Below are positions 1 through 9,026 of a stretch of 51,314 nt of DNA, in pieces; the stretch's first letter is position 1, and each line of letters begins with the position of its first letter. This DNA comes from Puniceicoccales bacterium (GTDB lineage: Bacteria > Verrucomicrobiota > Verrucomicrobiia > Opitutales > UBA953): positions 1 through 51,314 of the forward strand of contig JAIRPL010000025.1 in assembly GCA_031256995.1 (NCBI GenBank). The letters are read 5' to 3'. The notes under the pieces are model-generated. The model searched no databases and had not been told where the DNA came from. It worked only from the letters and a program-made list of their open reading frames with translations. The position numbers and the translations under genes are program-made.

Positions 1-45
1 GGCTGCTTCGCCGCTTTCTCTGGTTTTTTCGGGATTTTGGTTCAT
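1..45 (-). CDS. Possible 5' end of a gene cut by the window edge
   Basis: Reading the minus strand from 45, an ATG opens 15 codons without a stop, giving MNQNPEKTRESGEAA before the window ends. The peptide is hydrophilic and charged. It is too short to assign a family. It lies downstream of the secretin gene on the same strand but is separated from it by about 370 bases and a terminator-like hairpin, so it would need its own promoter. No Shine-Dalgarno motif is seen, which is normal for this window. It could equally be a chance open stretch. Confidence 0.35.
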   Translation of the reverse strand, partial: MNQNPEKTRESGEAA

Positions 46-415
46 CGGGAGTTGTTTCCCCCTCACTCTCATGGCCTTAAAAATCTGCGCAAGATTCCGG
101 ACGTTATCATTCATTGCCGACAACAAAACGAAGATCAACGCCCTGACCGACGACGGCGGACTCCCTCGGTCCACACTCACAACCGGCGCCAACGTGCATA
201 AATCTACAACGGCGAGCCGGACAATCGGGGCCAAGGTTGCGCACTAGCCGTCCGACCGCGAGGAACCCGAGGAAAACCTTTGCGCCGACAACGTCTTCAC
301 CGGACATATCGAACGGATCCACTCCCACAGTTGTACGGCCATGCCGCCGCAAAAAGACGAAAAAAGAGCCTTTTCCCCATGTGAGGAAAAGGCCCTTTTG
401 CATGCCGGATATGAA
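46..415. other. Gene-free stretch downstream of the pilus operon
   Basis: This 370-base interval lies between the secretin stop codon and the partial gene at the left edge. Apart from the minus-strand terminator hairpin at 360-393 I see no gene. The open frames on both strands have no recognisable protein features. Confidence 0.5.
360..393 (-). terminator. Rho-independent terminator of the Amuc_1098-1102 operon
   Basis: On the minus strand a perfect 9-bp stem (GCCTTTTCC at 385-393 on the transcript side, GGAAAAGGC at 368-376) closes an 8-base loop. Two bases and a run of six T (365-360) follow. It lies 23 bases past the stop codon of the secretin gene, where the end of the pilus operon transcript is expected. 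Confidence 0.75.
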
Positions 416-3400
416 TTACGGGGCAGGCGGAACTGCGGCACCGAACTCCGTGGTGGGAGCAACGGGCGCGGCATCGGCGGGGGTGCGCACGGTGGGACGC
501 AGGAAGCCACCGGGAGTGGGCACTGTCGGATTGTGGTAGAGAGTACTTGGAGACTGACGTCCCACAATGCGCTCAAAACCTCCCCCTGGGGTGATGATGT
601 TTGCGGTGACAAATATCATCAGATTGCGTTTGGAGGTGCTTTTCGCACTGGAGCGGAAAAGCCGGCTGATGAGCGGAATATCCCCCAAGACGGGGACCTT
701 TTCCTCAACCGTGCGGACTTCCTCGCGAGTCAGGCCGCCAAGAACGACTGTGGCGCCGTCATAGATAGTGACCTTTGTCTCGACCTTGCGTTCGGAAAAC
801 ACGGGGAAGTTGTAGGCTGCAGGGAAGGTGGCTGTTGTCCCTGACTCCATGATGTTGGAGGGGCCGCCATAAGTCACCCAACCCTCAAACTCGCGGATAA
901 CGGGTTTCAGCTCAAGGTCGACAAGCACTCCGTCCAGAATGTCGACTTGCGGGATTTCAAGGACGACACCGATGCGGTTCTCGTTCTCAAGATCCCCCCA
1001 AACCATATCCTGCGGAGTCCCAGAGCGATAGCCGATGGAACTGCCGCCATAATTCCCGTTGTTGTTATTATTACTGTAGCTCCCGGAATTATTCTGGATA
1101 TCCGCGTCGGAGTAGGATTTGGGATAGGGAAGGCGCTGGACAATCTCAATCTTTGCCGTACCGCCCTTTTTGACGACGACACTCGGGTTGGCCATGAGGT
1201 CCGAGCCTTCGGTGGATTCGATGGCATTGATGATGAGACGAAGATCCCATGCGCCAACGGAGCCAATGATGCCATCAAAAGTCGGATTCTCCGGACCGAG
1301 ATAGCCAGATTTTGGAATCATGGGCAAAGGAATCGGAATTGTCGTGGGTGGCGCCGACTTGGAGACGCCCGTGACCGGGTCAACGACGGGGGCGCTGGAA
1401 ATGACAGCCTCGGAGTATGTTTTTTCCGCGCCATAGGCCTGGCGGAACGTGCGCAGACCAGAACCGGCATTGGCGCGAATAACCCCGGCAAAACCACCCT
1501 GTCCACTGGCACGCGTGCGCTCAAACTCCCAATTGACGGCAGCTTCTTTCAAAGCACCGGCATTGACCTCGATGAACTTGGTGGCGATGTGGATCATCTT
1601 GTTCTCGTTGAGACGGGCAAGAATCTCACGAATCCGGTCGAGATAACGGCGTTGGTGCCGGACGGTGATTGTCGTGCCTTCAAAAACGAGGTCGAAACCG
1701 GAGTTTGGCTCAAAAGGAATGCCCAATTTTTGGAAATAGGCCTTGATTTGGTCCGCATCCGGATTCCCGCCTCCTCCAACGATGGTGGCGCCACCCGCTG
1801 GCGCTGCGGCAAACCCTCCAAGGCCCCCGCCTTGAGCCGCACTTGAAGACATGGCTTCCGGCGGTTTGATTTTCTTCAACGCGTTGTCGGTGACGGTGAA
1901 AACGTCAAGTTCTGTATCGCTGCGCCCGCTGGAAGACGCCAACTCAATGATGCCGGCATCATTGACGGTCCACTCGTAGTTCGTGGTTTTGGCAATGTAA
2001 TCAAGGATCTGCCCAAGATTCAGTCCGGTGACTTTGAAGGTCACGGGGGGATTTTTGCCATCCTGGCTTGTCTCGGAAGCGAGGATATTGAAGCCGCGCT
2101 GGTTCGGATCGTAGATTTGGGAGAGATCGGCAAGAATGGTAAGGGCGTTGCTGAGCGGCGTGTCGCGGAATGTCACCGCCGGGATGATCGTCTTGCGAAT
2201 CCGGTCATAAAGCGGGTGTTTTTTGTTGTCACCCTTGATGCCACTTTCCTCGCGGTTGAAAACCGCCGGGCGGTTCCAATCCTCATCCACGGCACGAAGC
2301 AGGGAACCGCGTGTAATGTCATGATTGTAATCTCCCGAGACAGCGAGAAGGCTGCCGATGCGTGTGAGAAAATACTTGGCCTCGGTGTTATGGGGTTCGT
2401 AAAGGAGCACATCCCGATAACGGTCATGGGCCGCCTCATAATTGCCGTGGAGATAGAGGGCCTTGGCTTCGAGAAGAAGTTTCTGGGCCTTCTTGGAGGC
2501 TTCCGGAATATCGGCGTCAACCACCGCGATGTTGATATACCGGGGATTCTTCTTGATGTCGTCAAAAGACTCCTTGAAACGAAGGAATTCCTTGGAATCT
2601 TTGCCGACAATCTGGCCATACGAGACAAAGTAGCGCTCGGCAACGTCGAGGTTGCGCGCATTCACCGCATCGAGCCAGAAAACATAGGCCAACTTGGCCC
2701 GGACACTGGTGATATACTTGCGCTGTTTCTCGACGGCGGCGTTATTGGGAAGAATCTTCACGGCCTTGACAAGATCCTCCTCGGCGGCCTCAAGCTGGTG
2801 CCTGCGGATTTTTCGTTCGGCTTCCTCGGCGAGCTGGACAGCAAGGCGGGTATTGTCACGAAGTTCTTTGACGGTAAGTGCGATGGCCTGCTCCGCGTCG
2901 AGACGGGGGGCGATGCGCCCATCACGCCAGGCAATGACCTCGTTGCGTTTGACAACGAGCTTGTTGCGAATTCCCGCAGTGGAAGCATTGTCGGGCAGGA
3001 CGGCAAGCGCATCATCAAGAAGCGAGAGGGCCTCGGCGTACTGCTTATGCTGCCCAAGGAGATCGGCCTCGATGATGGCGACCTCAATCTCTTTCAACAG
3101 TTCATTCCGTTCCGCCACAACCTGTTCTATAAGCGGGCGCGAAGCAAAAACCTTGTTCGTGGAATCCAGCTCGGACTGAATCACCGGATCATTCGGAATA
3201 ACCGCCAAGGCTTCCTGAAGTTTCTTTCTGGCGGCAATGTAATCTTTCTTGTTGTCACGCAGATCGCAGGCTTCAAGCAAAAGAGCATCCGCCTTGCTGC
3301 GAATCGCAGGCGCGATGGCAGGAGCAGGTGCGGGAGTGGAAGCAGGAACGGGAATCGAGGCATTCGGCTGTCCAGCCGCCGGACCGGGCACCACCGGAGT

Positions 3401-4246
3401 CGCAGCTGGAGCGGCGGGGACAGATGAAAATGGAGCCACAGGAACAGCCTCGGTCGACACCGGAGCAGGGGCAGGCTCAACGGGAACGGGTGCAGGGACT
3501 GGGGCGACCTCAGGCGCGGCGTCCACGGGCGCAGGAGCGGGAACCGGGGCGGCCTCCGCAGGTGCAGGCGCAGGTTCAACAGGAACGGGCGCAGGAACTG
3601 GGGCGACCTCAGACGCAGCCTCTACTGGCGCGGGAGCGGGGACCGGGGCAGCCTCCGCAGGGGCAGGCGCAGGTTCAACGGGAACAGGCGCAGGAACTGG
3701 GGCGACCTCGGGCGCAGCCTCCACGGGCGCAGGGGCGGGAACAGGGGCGGCCTCCGCTGGAGCAGGGGCAGGCTCGACGGGAACGGGGGCAGGCTCAACA
3801 GGAACAGGTGCAGGGACTGGGGCGACCTCGGGCGCAGCCTCCACGGGCGCGGGAGCGGGGACCGGGGCGGCCTCCGCAGGAGCAGGGGCAGGCTCAACGG
3901 GAACGGGAGCAGGAGCTGGGGCGACCTCGGGCGCAGCCTCCACTGGCGCGGGAGCGGGAACCGGGGCAGCCTCCGCAGGAGCAACAGGCACCTCAGACGG
4001 TGAAGCGGGGGATTGATCTGCGGCGAGGGAAATAGCGCGAGAAACCGTGCCGTCTGGTGTGGCGGCGACCACATCCGCAGCCACCACCCCATCCTGCGCA
4101 GGAACGGGCGCGGGAGGCGGCAACGATGGGGAAACAGGGACGGCGTCTTGTCCACTCAGGGTAAGGGCCGCGACAACAGGGACGGTCCCTGCGGCGGTCA
4201 CAAGAATGGAGATGAATTTCTTCTTTGTAGGAAGTGCTTTGTTCAT
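416..4246 (-). CDS. Amuc_1098 family secretin-like outer-membrane protein of a type IV pilus system
   Basis: This 1276-residue protein should form the outer-membrane channel of a type IV pilus-like machine. An N-terminal hydrophobic segment (about residues 11-31) acts as export signal. A very Pro/Ala-rich linker with five tandem repeats follows (92-263), then an alpha-helical TPR-like region (about 310-640) and an N-domain resembling secretin N0/STN modules (about 690-790). The C-terminal third is a secretin domain with the hallmark VPVLGDIPLISRLFR at 1184-1198 and a terminal Pro-rich tail. An Asn/Ser/Gly-rich loop lies inside the secretin region. The gene is last in the operon Amuc_1102-1101-1100-1099-1098, 12 bases after its neighbour, and is followed by a terminator. 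The family call rests on the gene order and the secretin motif. The long repeat linker is the main oddity. Confidence 0.9.
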   Translation of the reverse strand: MNKALPTKKKFISILVTAAGTVPVVAALTLSGQDAVPVSPSLPPPAPVPAQDGVVAADVVAATPDGTVSRAISLAADQSPASPSEVPVAPAEAAPVPAPAPVEAAPEVAPAPAPVPVEPAPAPAEAAPVPAPAPVEAAPEVAPVPAPVPVEPAPVPVEPAPAPAEAAPVPAPAPVEAAPEVAPVPAPVPVEPAPAPAEAAPVPAPAPVEAASEVAPVPAPVPVEPAPAPAEAAPVPAPAPVDAAPEVAPVPAPVPVEPAPAPVSTEAVPVAPFSSVPAAPAATPVVPGPAAGQPNASIPVPASTPAPAPAIAPAIRSKADALLLEACDLRDNKKDYIAARKKLQEALAVIPNDPVIQSELDSTNKVFASRPLIEQVVAERNELLKEIEVAIIEADLLGQHKQYAEALSLLDDALAVLPDNASTAGIRNKLVVKRNEVIAWRDGRIAPRLDAEQAIALTVKELRDNTRLAVQLAEEAERKIRRHQLEAAEEDLVKAVKILPNNAAVEKQRKYITSVRAKLAYVFWLDAVNARNLDVAERYFVSYGQIVGKDSKEFLRFKESFDDIKKNPRYINIAVVDADIPEASKKAQKLLLEAKALYLHGNYEAAHDRYRDVLLYEPHNTEAKYFLTRIGSLLAVSGDYNHDITRGSLLRAVDEDWNRPAVFNREESGIKGDNKKHPLYDRIRKTIIPAVTFRDTPLSNALTILADLSQIYDPNQRGFNILASETSQDGKNPPVTFKVTGLNLGQILDYIAKTTNYEWTVNDAGIIELASSSGRSDTELDVFTVTDNALKKIKPPEAMSSSAAQGGGLGGFAAAPAGGATIVGGGGNPDADQIKAYFQKLGIPFEPNSGFDLVFEGTTITVRHQRRYLDRIREILARLNENKMIHIATKFIEVNAGALKEAAVNWEFERTRASGQGGFAGVIRANAGSGLRTFRQAYGAEKTYSEAVISSAPVVDPVTGVSKSAPPTTIPIPLPMIPKSGYLGPENPTFDGIIGSVGAWDLRLIINAIESTEGSDLMANPSVVVKKGGTAKIEIVQRLPYPKSYSDADIQNNSGSYSNNNNNGNYGGSSIGYRSGTPQDMVWGDLENENRIGVVLEIPQVDILDGVLVDLELKPVIREFEGWVTYGGPSNIMESGTTATFPAAYNFPVFSERKVETKVTIYDGATVVLGGLTREEVRTVEEKVPVLGDIPLISRLFRSSAKSTSKRNLMIFVTANIITPGGGFERIVGRQSPSTLYHNPTVPTPGGFLRPTVRTPADAAPVAPTTEFGAAVPPAP
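3458..3973 (-). repeat. 99-bp tandem repeat coding a Pro/Ala-rich linker
   Basis: Five tandem units in the secretin gene encode residues 92-263. Four units are 33 residues and one is 40, because a 7-residue VPVEPAP-like segment is duplicated inside it. Each unit starts EAAPVPAPAPVEAAPEVAP. Differences between units are few (for example Ala to Val, Pro to Ser, Glu to Asp), so the array looks recently expanded and probably varies in length between strains. Inferred role: an extended periplasmic spacer. Confidence 0.9.
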
Positions 4247-4258
4247 AAGAGTTGGAGA

Positions 4259-5221
4259 TTAATGGGTGGTGGGTTGGGAGGTCGCTATGGCATTTGTTGC
4301 ATTGGTTGCGGCAGTGGCGGTCCTGCCTCCTCCGACACCAGGCTTGGCGTCAGAGGAATCCGACACTGAGAGAGTTTCCGTTTGTTCTTTTTGCACCGTC
4401 TTTTTCTTGAGTGTTTTTTCGTAGTTTTTTTCTACCGTTATTGTTTTTTCCTCAAAATTCACACCGCGAAGAACATATTCGCCGACGCCCTCGACTTTCC
4501 AGCTTTCGCCGATTTTCCGCCATGTGTGCGACTCGGAGCGCCGGGGCGAACTCAGGGCAACCACAACCTCGGTTTGCTCCTTGAACTCGTGCACTTTTCC
4601 CAAGGGAAGCGTCACGGTGAACTTGCGCTTGTTGTCTTGAATAACCACCTCGCTCTGGCGCATTCCTGTCTTCGGGTCGAGAATGGAGCGATAGCTTTTC
4701 ACCACAATGTCGAGATCGCGGGATTTCTGGGCATAACCTTCGGGGATGGTGTGACTCTGTTTCGTGCGCACATCGGTGATGATGGGGGCGCTGACATCCT
4801 TGAAACCTGTGGCGGTCTTGATCCGATAGGGGCATTCGCCAGTGAGCATAAGCTCGTAAACAGGGCGTGTGATGGATACAAGACGCAGGCCAAAAGGAAC
4901 TTCCGGCTCCGGCTCGGTTCCAACGGACTGATAGGCGCCTTCCGCACGGCTCCACTGCACCCCGGCGGAGGTGAAAAGATCATAGGTCCACTGATCATCA
5001 TCCTCGCCCAAATACTCGGGGCTGGACCAAGGCACCCAGGATTGGACGGTGTCCGGCAACGCAACCGCCTCGTAGGGCTTCTCATTCGAGGTGCGCACAC
5101 CGGTGTTGTTTTTTTGAGTCTTCCCCTTTCCCTTAAGATACTCGGTGGCCGCATAAGCGGTGCAAGCACCAAAGGCAATCAGCGCGAGAAGAAACAGGAG
5201 CTTGTCGTAAAATTTACTCAT
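4259..5221 (-). CDS. Amuc_1099 family pilus-like system protein
   Basis: This 320-residue inner-membrane protein has one N-terminal transmembrane helix (about residues 7-25) and a periplasmic body. Its position between the Amuc_1100 and Amuc_1098 homologues identifies it as the Amuc_1099 component, which by place and topology resembles PilP-like linkers between the inner-membrane complex and the secretin. The C-terminal part is rich in Lys and Glu (about 245-285) and may be helical. The last 30 residues are Ala/Thr/Asn-rich and probably disordered. It starts 18 bases after the Amuc_1100 stop and ends 12 bases before the secretin start, so the genes are co-transcribed. The assignment depends more on gene order than on a sharp motif. 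Confidence 0.8.
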   Translation of the reverse strand: MSKFYDKLLFLLALIAFGACTAYAATEYLKGKGKTQKNNTGVRTSNEKPYEAVALPDTVQSWVPWSSPEYLGEDDDQWTYDLFTSAGVQWSRAEGAYQSVGTEPEPEVPFGLRLVSITRPVYELMLTGECPYRIKTATGFKDVSAPIITDVRTKQSHTIPEGYAQKSRDLDIVVKSYRSILDPKTGMRQSEVVIQDNKRKFTVTLPLGKVHEFKEQTEVVVALSSPRRSESHTWRKIGESWKVEGVGEYVLRGVNFEEKTITVEKNYEKTLKKKTVQKEQTETLSVSDSSDAKPGVGGGRTATAATNATNAIATSQPTTH

Positions 5222-5239
5222 GTGTTGTCTTTGGATAAG

Positions 5240-6358
5240 TTAATCGTTGCTGGAACCTTTGGCGGCGGGTTCGAACACACCCTCCAGCGGTTCGACATAC
5301 TCGAACGAAAGGGTAAACTCGGCGGGCGAACCATCCAAAACCATCTGGACATTTGAGGTTTTGGCCGTGGAAACGGAGGGGGGCGGCGGAGCGCTGGACA
5401 CACCCGCATCCGGCAATGTCAACGGTGGTGGCGCGGAAAATTCCGGGTCCAAGGCTGGCGATGGAGGTGGCGCATCCGCCGTCACGCCCGCGCCTGCGAC
5501 AGCCGCAGGGGCCGTGGTGGACGCAGCAGTGTCAACCGCAAGAACGTCGGGCTTGGCGGGGGAAACGCCGATTTCACGCAAAAAGATCGGATAACCCACC
5601 GCATAAATTGAATTGAGATAATTGCGGAGAACGTCCGTCCGCCCCGTGAAGACGATGCGAAAATAATAAGATTTTACGAGACCGGGGCGAAGAATCCGCT
5701 CCTCGGGCTTGGGATTATATTCGTCGGCATAAAGGGAACGTCCACCAAAACCCGGAGTCTTGTCAACGGACAACTCAACGGGTTCGCGCAGGACCGATTG
5801 CAATATCACAGGAGCCGTGGAGGCGACATTGGTCTTGGCGCTTGCAAGACTGTCGACAAGAAACCGGACAATCTCACATTCCTTGGCAATATCCTGCATT
5901 CTCTGGGGAGGCGCGCCGTCCGTGTTCGCGATATAACGCCGGAAGCCATAAGAAAAAGCACCCTCGCCAGGCCGCCCCGCATTCGGGGAAAAAATGCGCA
6001 CCTTGGATTTCTCAAGCCTCGCGGTCAGATCGTTGACCGTGCCACGAATGCTGGAGACAAGCTCGGCAAATTGCCTCGGAGCATCCGGGTTGAATCGTCT
6101 CGTGCCCCTGATGTAGTCAAGAAGTTCCTTCGCGCGTGATTTGGCGGCAATGTAATTATCCGCCGCCGCACTACGATTTCCCTGCGTTGGAGAGACATCG
6201 GAAGCCAGGATCCTTCTCAGATCACGCTCCCTGATCTCAATGGATTTATGCAGTCCATTGTACTTGACGACCTGCCACGAGGCGGCGGCCACCCCGACAA
6301 GACAAGCCGCGCCAAAGAAGGATATGAAAGAGGTAAAAACAGGATACTTGAGACTCAT
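5240..6358 (-). CDS. Amuc_1100 family pilus-like protein (PilO-like)
   Basis: This 372-residue protein has an N-terminal membrane helix (about residues 8-30), a helical/coiled section (35-120) and a PilO-like alpha/beta domain (about 155-265). The Akkermansia homologue, about 317 residues, is known as a membrane protein that signals through TLR2. Here residues about 268-335 form an Ala/Pro/Thr-rich insertion before the last beta strands (338-358), which explains most of the extra length. The ATG at 6358 was chosen because it is one base after the stop of the upstream gene (TGA-C-ATG), a coupling arrangement, and gives a normal membrane anchor. The longer upstream start would overlap that gene. 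Family assignment is firm from order and topology. Immune activity is unknown. Confidence 0.88.
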   Translation of the reverse strand: MSLKYPVFTSFISFFGAACLVGVAAASWQVVKYNGLHKSIEIRERDLRRILASDVSPTQGNRSAAADNYIAAKSRAKELLDYIRGTRRFNPDAPRQFAELVSSIRGTVNDLTARLEKSKVRIFSPNAGRPGEGAFSYGFRRYIANTDGAPPQRMQDIAKECEIVRFLVDSLASAKTNVASTAPVILQSVLREPVELSVDKTPGFGGRSLYADEYNPKPEERILRPGLVKSYYFRIVFTGRTDVLRNYLNSIYAVGYPIFLREIGVSPAKPDVLAVDTAASTTAPAAVAGAGVTADAPPPSPALDPEFSAPPPLTLPDAGVSSAPPPPSVSTAKTSNVQMVLDGSPAEFTLSFEYVEPLEGVFEPAAKGSSND

Positions 6359-6359
6359 G

Positions 6360-8168
6360 TCAAAGGCTAAGGTCGGGGTTGATGGTAAGAACAAAGCGGC
6401 ACGTGGGCAAATTCACGGATTGCTCGTTCGTCGGAATGGCTTTCACGCCCTTGTCTTTTTCATCTTTCGCGTCTTCCGGGACAATGAAGGAAAGAGTCTC
6501 CAGGCGTTGAAGCACATACCTGAATTTCTCGGTTTCTTTGACATTGTCATACGTGGCCGCAGGGGCGACATCGTCAAGAAGGACCCGGATTTTTACATTA
6601 AGCTTGAGCGGGGCGGGTTTCGGTGGCGGCACGGGGCGCCTATTGGCGGAGGCGACAGTCGCAAGCTGCTTCAGCGGGACAGGACGCTCCAGCCAAACGG
6701 CCTCAATCCAAGCATTGTTCGTGTCCTGAATGACCACTTTTTGAAGCTCGCGCAACACGTCAAACCACGACGTCTTCAACCGGGCAACGGCGGTCATTTC
6801 CTCAACACGCCCCAGCAGCTCATCCGTCCTTCTCTTATAGTCCAAGACGCCATCCTTGCCGCTGAGAATGGCTTTATAATCATCATATCTCCCCTTCAAA
6901 ACCCGTTCCGCCTTTTCGAGTTTTCCATTTTGCATCCAAAAATGCCCCGCGACGGGCAAAGGAGCCAGAGCGGCAAGGATGGCGGCAAAAAGGAGAAATG
7001 GCTTGCGCTTGGAAAACTCAATGCGCTCACGAATCTCGACAGGGATAAGGTTGACGCCAACGGGATTCTTCAGGACGAGGGAGGCAGCCTCGCCAACCGC
7101 CTCGGAAAACTGGAAACCATTGGCGTTTTGACGGAGGGTTGCCTGCGCATCCGCCCGAATTTGCAGCGCGGAGGTGAATTGGAAAAAATCCGTCGGAATC
7201 TTGAGCGAATCAGCAAGACCCTCGCGAAGACCGGGCAGGAGCGAACCGCGCCCGGTAAGCAAAATGCGCCCCGGCGCACGGTTCTGGCTTGCGCGCTTGT
7301 AATTGATGATCCGGCGCGAAATCTCCTGCGCAAGACGTTTTGTGAAATTTTGCGCCTGCGAACGAAGCTGGAGAACAATCGGATCGGCGGAGTCGAACAG
7401 CGAGGAATTGGAGAAATACTCGATTTTCTGCCGCTCGGCATCCCGGAAAGGCGTGCCTGTGTTGTCCGCAAACGCCTGTGTGAGCTGGTTGCCCCCCAGA
7501 TTTATGTTCTGGATGCTGAAACCGCCATCGCTCACAAAAGTGAGGTTGGTGGAGCGCGCGCCAATGTTCACAAGCAGGACTTCATTGGAGGCGGTACTCC
7601 CCTCCCCTTCATCCGCCAATGGGGCCGTTTTCGCAAGGAAGGCGCCCCCGGAAAGCTCATTGGCCAGACGAAACGCCTGATAATCAAGCAGCGTGGCGGC
7701 CTCGACGACGACCGGTTTCACCCCGGTCGAACAGACGGCCTCGGTAAAACGGGTCGCCTCGGAAATTTTGTGGGCAAAAAGGACGACGTGTGTGTCGTAG
7801 CCATCGGACGCCACAACCTGGCTGCCCCAGGTAAGCTCATGCGCGTCGGGAAGCTGCTTTGAAGCCTCCCGCCAGATCGCCCCCTCTTGGTGCTCGGGAA
7901 GCACCTGCGTGAGCTTGATGCTCTTGGTGAGGAGGCGATAGCCGGGGACGATGATCCGGGCGGGGCCGGAAAGTTTGTTTTTTGAGACAATAAGGCGCAG
8001 GGATTGCGCAAGGGCACCCAGCCATTGGTCTTCATCCGAGTAATCGTAAACGAGCGACTCGACGAAACACCTCTCCAACCTTAACTGGCCGCCCTTGACG
8101 GCGGAGAACACGGAAAGGGAGACGTGCGTCGCGCCGCAATTGACGATGATGGATGTGTCGGAACTCAT
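6360..8168 (-). CDS. Amuc_1101 family PilM-like protein with PilN-like C-terminus
   Basis: This 602-residue protein seems to combine two pilus parts. Residues 1-370 form an actin-like ATPase of the PilM/FtsA type: a beta-strand phosphate loop at the N-terminus (NCGATHVSLS), a second phosphate loop at 200-208 (NIGARSTNL) and an adenosine-type motif near 301-313 (ILLTGRGSLLPG). A transmembrane helix at 391-411 follows, then a coiled stretch and a C-terminal periplasmic domain, as in PilN. In classical type IV pilus operons these are two genes. The fusion would tie the cytoplasmic ring directly to the periplasmic PilN/PilO layer. The stop codon lies one base before the next start, implying translational coupling. 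Confidence 0.88.
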   Translation of the reverse strand: MSSDTSIIVNCGATHVSLSVFSAVKGGQLRLERCFVESLVYDYSDEDQWLGALAQSLRLIVSKNKLSGPARIIVPGYRLLTKSIKLTQVLPEHQEGAIWREASKQLPDAHELTWGSQVVASDGYDTHVVLFAHKISEATRFTEAVCSTGVKPVVVEAATLLDYQAFRLANELSGGAFLAKTAPLADEGEGSTASNEVLLVNIGARSTNLTFVSDGGFSIQNINLGGNQLTQAFADNTGTPFRDAERQKIEYFSNSSLFDSADPIVLQLRSQAQNFTKRLAQEISRRIINYKRASQNRAPGRILLTGRGSLLPGLREGLADSLKIPTDFFQFTSALQIRADAQATLRQNANGFQFSEAVGEAASLVLKNPVGVNLIPVEIRERIEFSKRKPFLLFAAILAALAPLPVAGHFWMQNGKLEKAERVLKGRYDDYKAILSGKDGVLDYKRRTDELLGRVEEMTAVARLKTSWFDVLRELQKVVIQDTNNAWIEAVWLERPVPLKQLATVASANRRPVPPPKPAPLKLNVKIRVLLDDVAPAATYDNVKETEKFRYVLQRLETLSFIVPEDAKDEKDKGVKAIPTNEQSVNLPTCRFVLTINPDLSL

Positions 8169-8285
8169 GCCTAAAGGTACTTGGGAACGATTTTTGGGAT
8201 AAATTGAGTGTGCGAAAAAAACCAGAGAGGGAGGCGCCGTGAAAGCGAAAAACGCGGGAACGCGAAAGGAAAGGGAGGCGGGCGC

Positions 8286-9026
8286 TCAGCGCGTCGTGTC
8301 CTCGCGCACAAGCGTCAGGGAAGCCTTGGGCGGCGGGATGAAGGCGCTGACCTGAAGCTGGTTGAGCAGCATGCCAGCCGTCTCGCCCACAGCGGCCTCG
8401 GCCCGCATGCGGAAGGCCTCCATCTGCCCGGGAATCGCGAGATTAAAGTCCCCCACTTTGCTGTATGAATGCTGCGAGGGGGCGGCTTTCACGCCGTCCA
8501 CCTCAATGTCAACCGCATAAGCGAGCGGCTGCGGACGGATGATGTTGTCGCGGGCAAGCAGCTCACCCGGCAGGTAGAAGGCGACAGTGCCAACCTCATT
8601 GCGCTTCATCGTCAGGACCGTGGCGGAAGCACGGTAAAAAATAAAACTTTTGTCGGAGGCCGCGGCGGCAACCTTTCCCGCACGTTTGTTCTCAAAGGCG
8701 ATGGTCGCCGTGACCTTGATCTTGTCCACCCAATCAGGATTCGGAACAACCGCGCTTGGGTCCTCCAGCCGCTTGGCATTGGCGAGGGCCTTCACGGAGA
8801 CGTCCATCCGCATCATCGGGTGTTTGGAGGCCCCGCGCATGGCACTGAATTCCACCTTCTCCACGAACGCCGGCACCTTCGCCTGCCCCGCGACAGCAGC
8901 CCCGGAAACGGCCCGCGGGGATGCGGACGCAACGCCGCCCGCAGCCTGCGCCGCAGGGTGCGGAGCCGTCAAAGCCAGGAAGACGGCAAACGTTGTTGTC
9001 AGGAGAAGGGTGGGGACGGGTTTCAT
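8286..9026 (-). CDS. Amuc_1102 family exported pilus-like protein
   Basis: This 246-residue protein is the first gene of the pilus operon. Residues 1-29 form a Sec signal peptide (Lys at 2, Leu/Thr-rich core, Ala-rich cleavage region). The mature part is rich in beta strands and has no catalytic motif. The C-terminal section includes a hydrophobic beta segment ending IPPPKASLTL. The homologue in Akkermansia is the small secreted member of the same five-gene cluster. The ATG at 9026 was chosen over the longer frame because it directly precedes the signal peptide. A 117-base gap separates it from Amuc_1101, and a palindrome lies 47 bases upstream. No prepilin-type peptidase site is seen, so it is not an ordinary pilin. 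Confidence 0.82.
   Translation of the reverse strand: MKPVPTLLLTTTFAVFLALTAPHPAAQAAGGVASASPRAVSGAAVAGQAKVPAFVEKVEFSAMRGASKHPMMRMDVSVKALANAKRLEDPSAVVPNPDWVDKIKVTATIAFENKRAGKVAAAASDKSFIFYRASATVLTMKRNEVGTVAFYLPGELLARDNIIRPQPLAYAVDIEVDGVKAAPSQHSYSKVGDFNLAIPGQMEAFRMRAEAAVGETAGMLLNQLQVSAFIPPPKASLTLVREDTTR

Noticed and set aside
2117-3427. A 436-codon plus-strand frame opposite the secretin gene
   Set aside because: It lies wholly within the secretin gene, which has clear motifs. The translation has no family features.
3249-4035. Gly/Ala/Thr repeat proteins on the plus strand and a CRISPR-like look of the repeats
   Set aside because: The repeats are contiguous 99-bp coding units of the Pro/Ala linker with no spacers, so this is neither a CRISPR array nor a separate gene.
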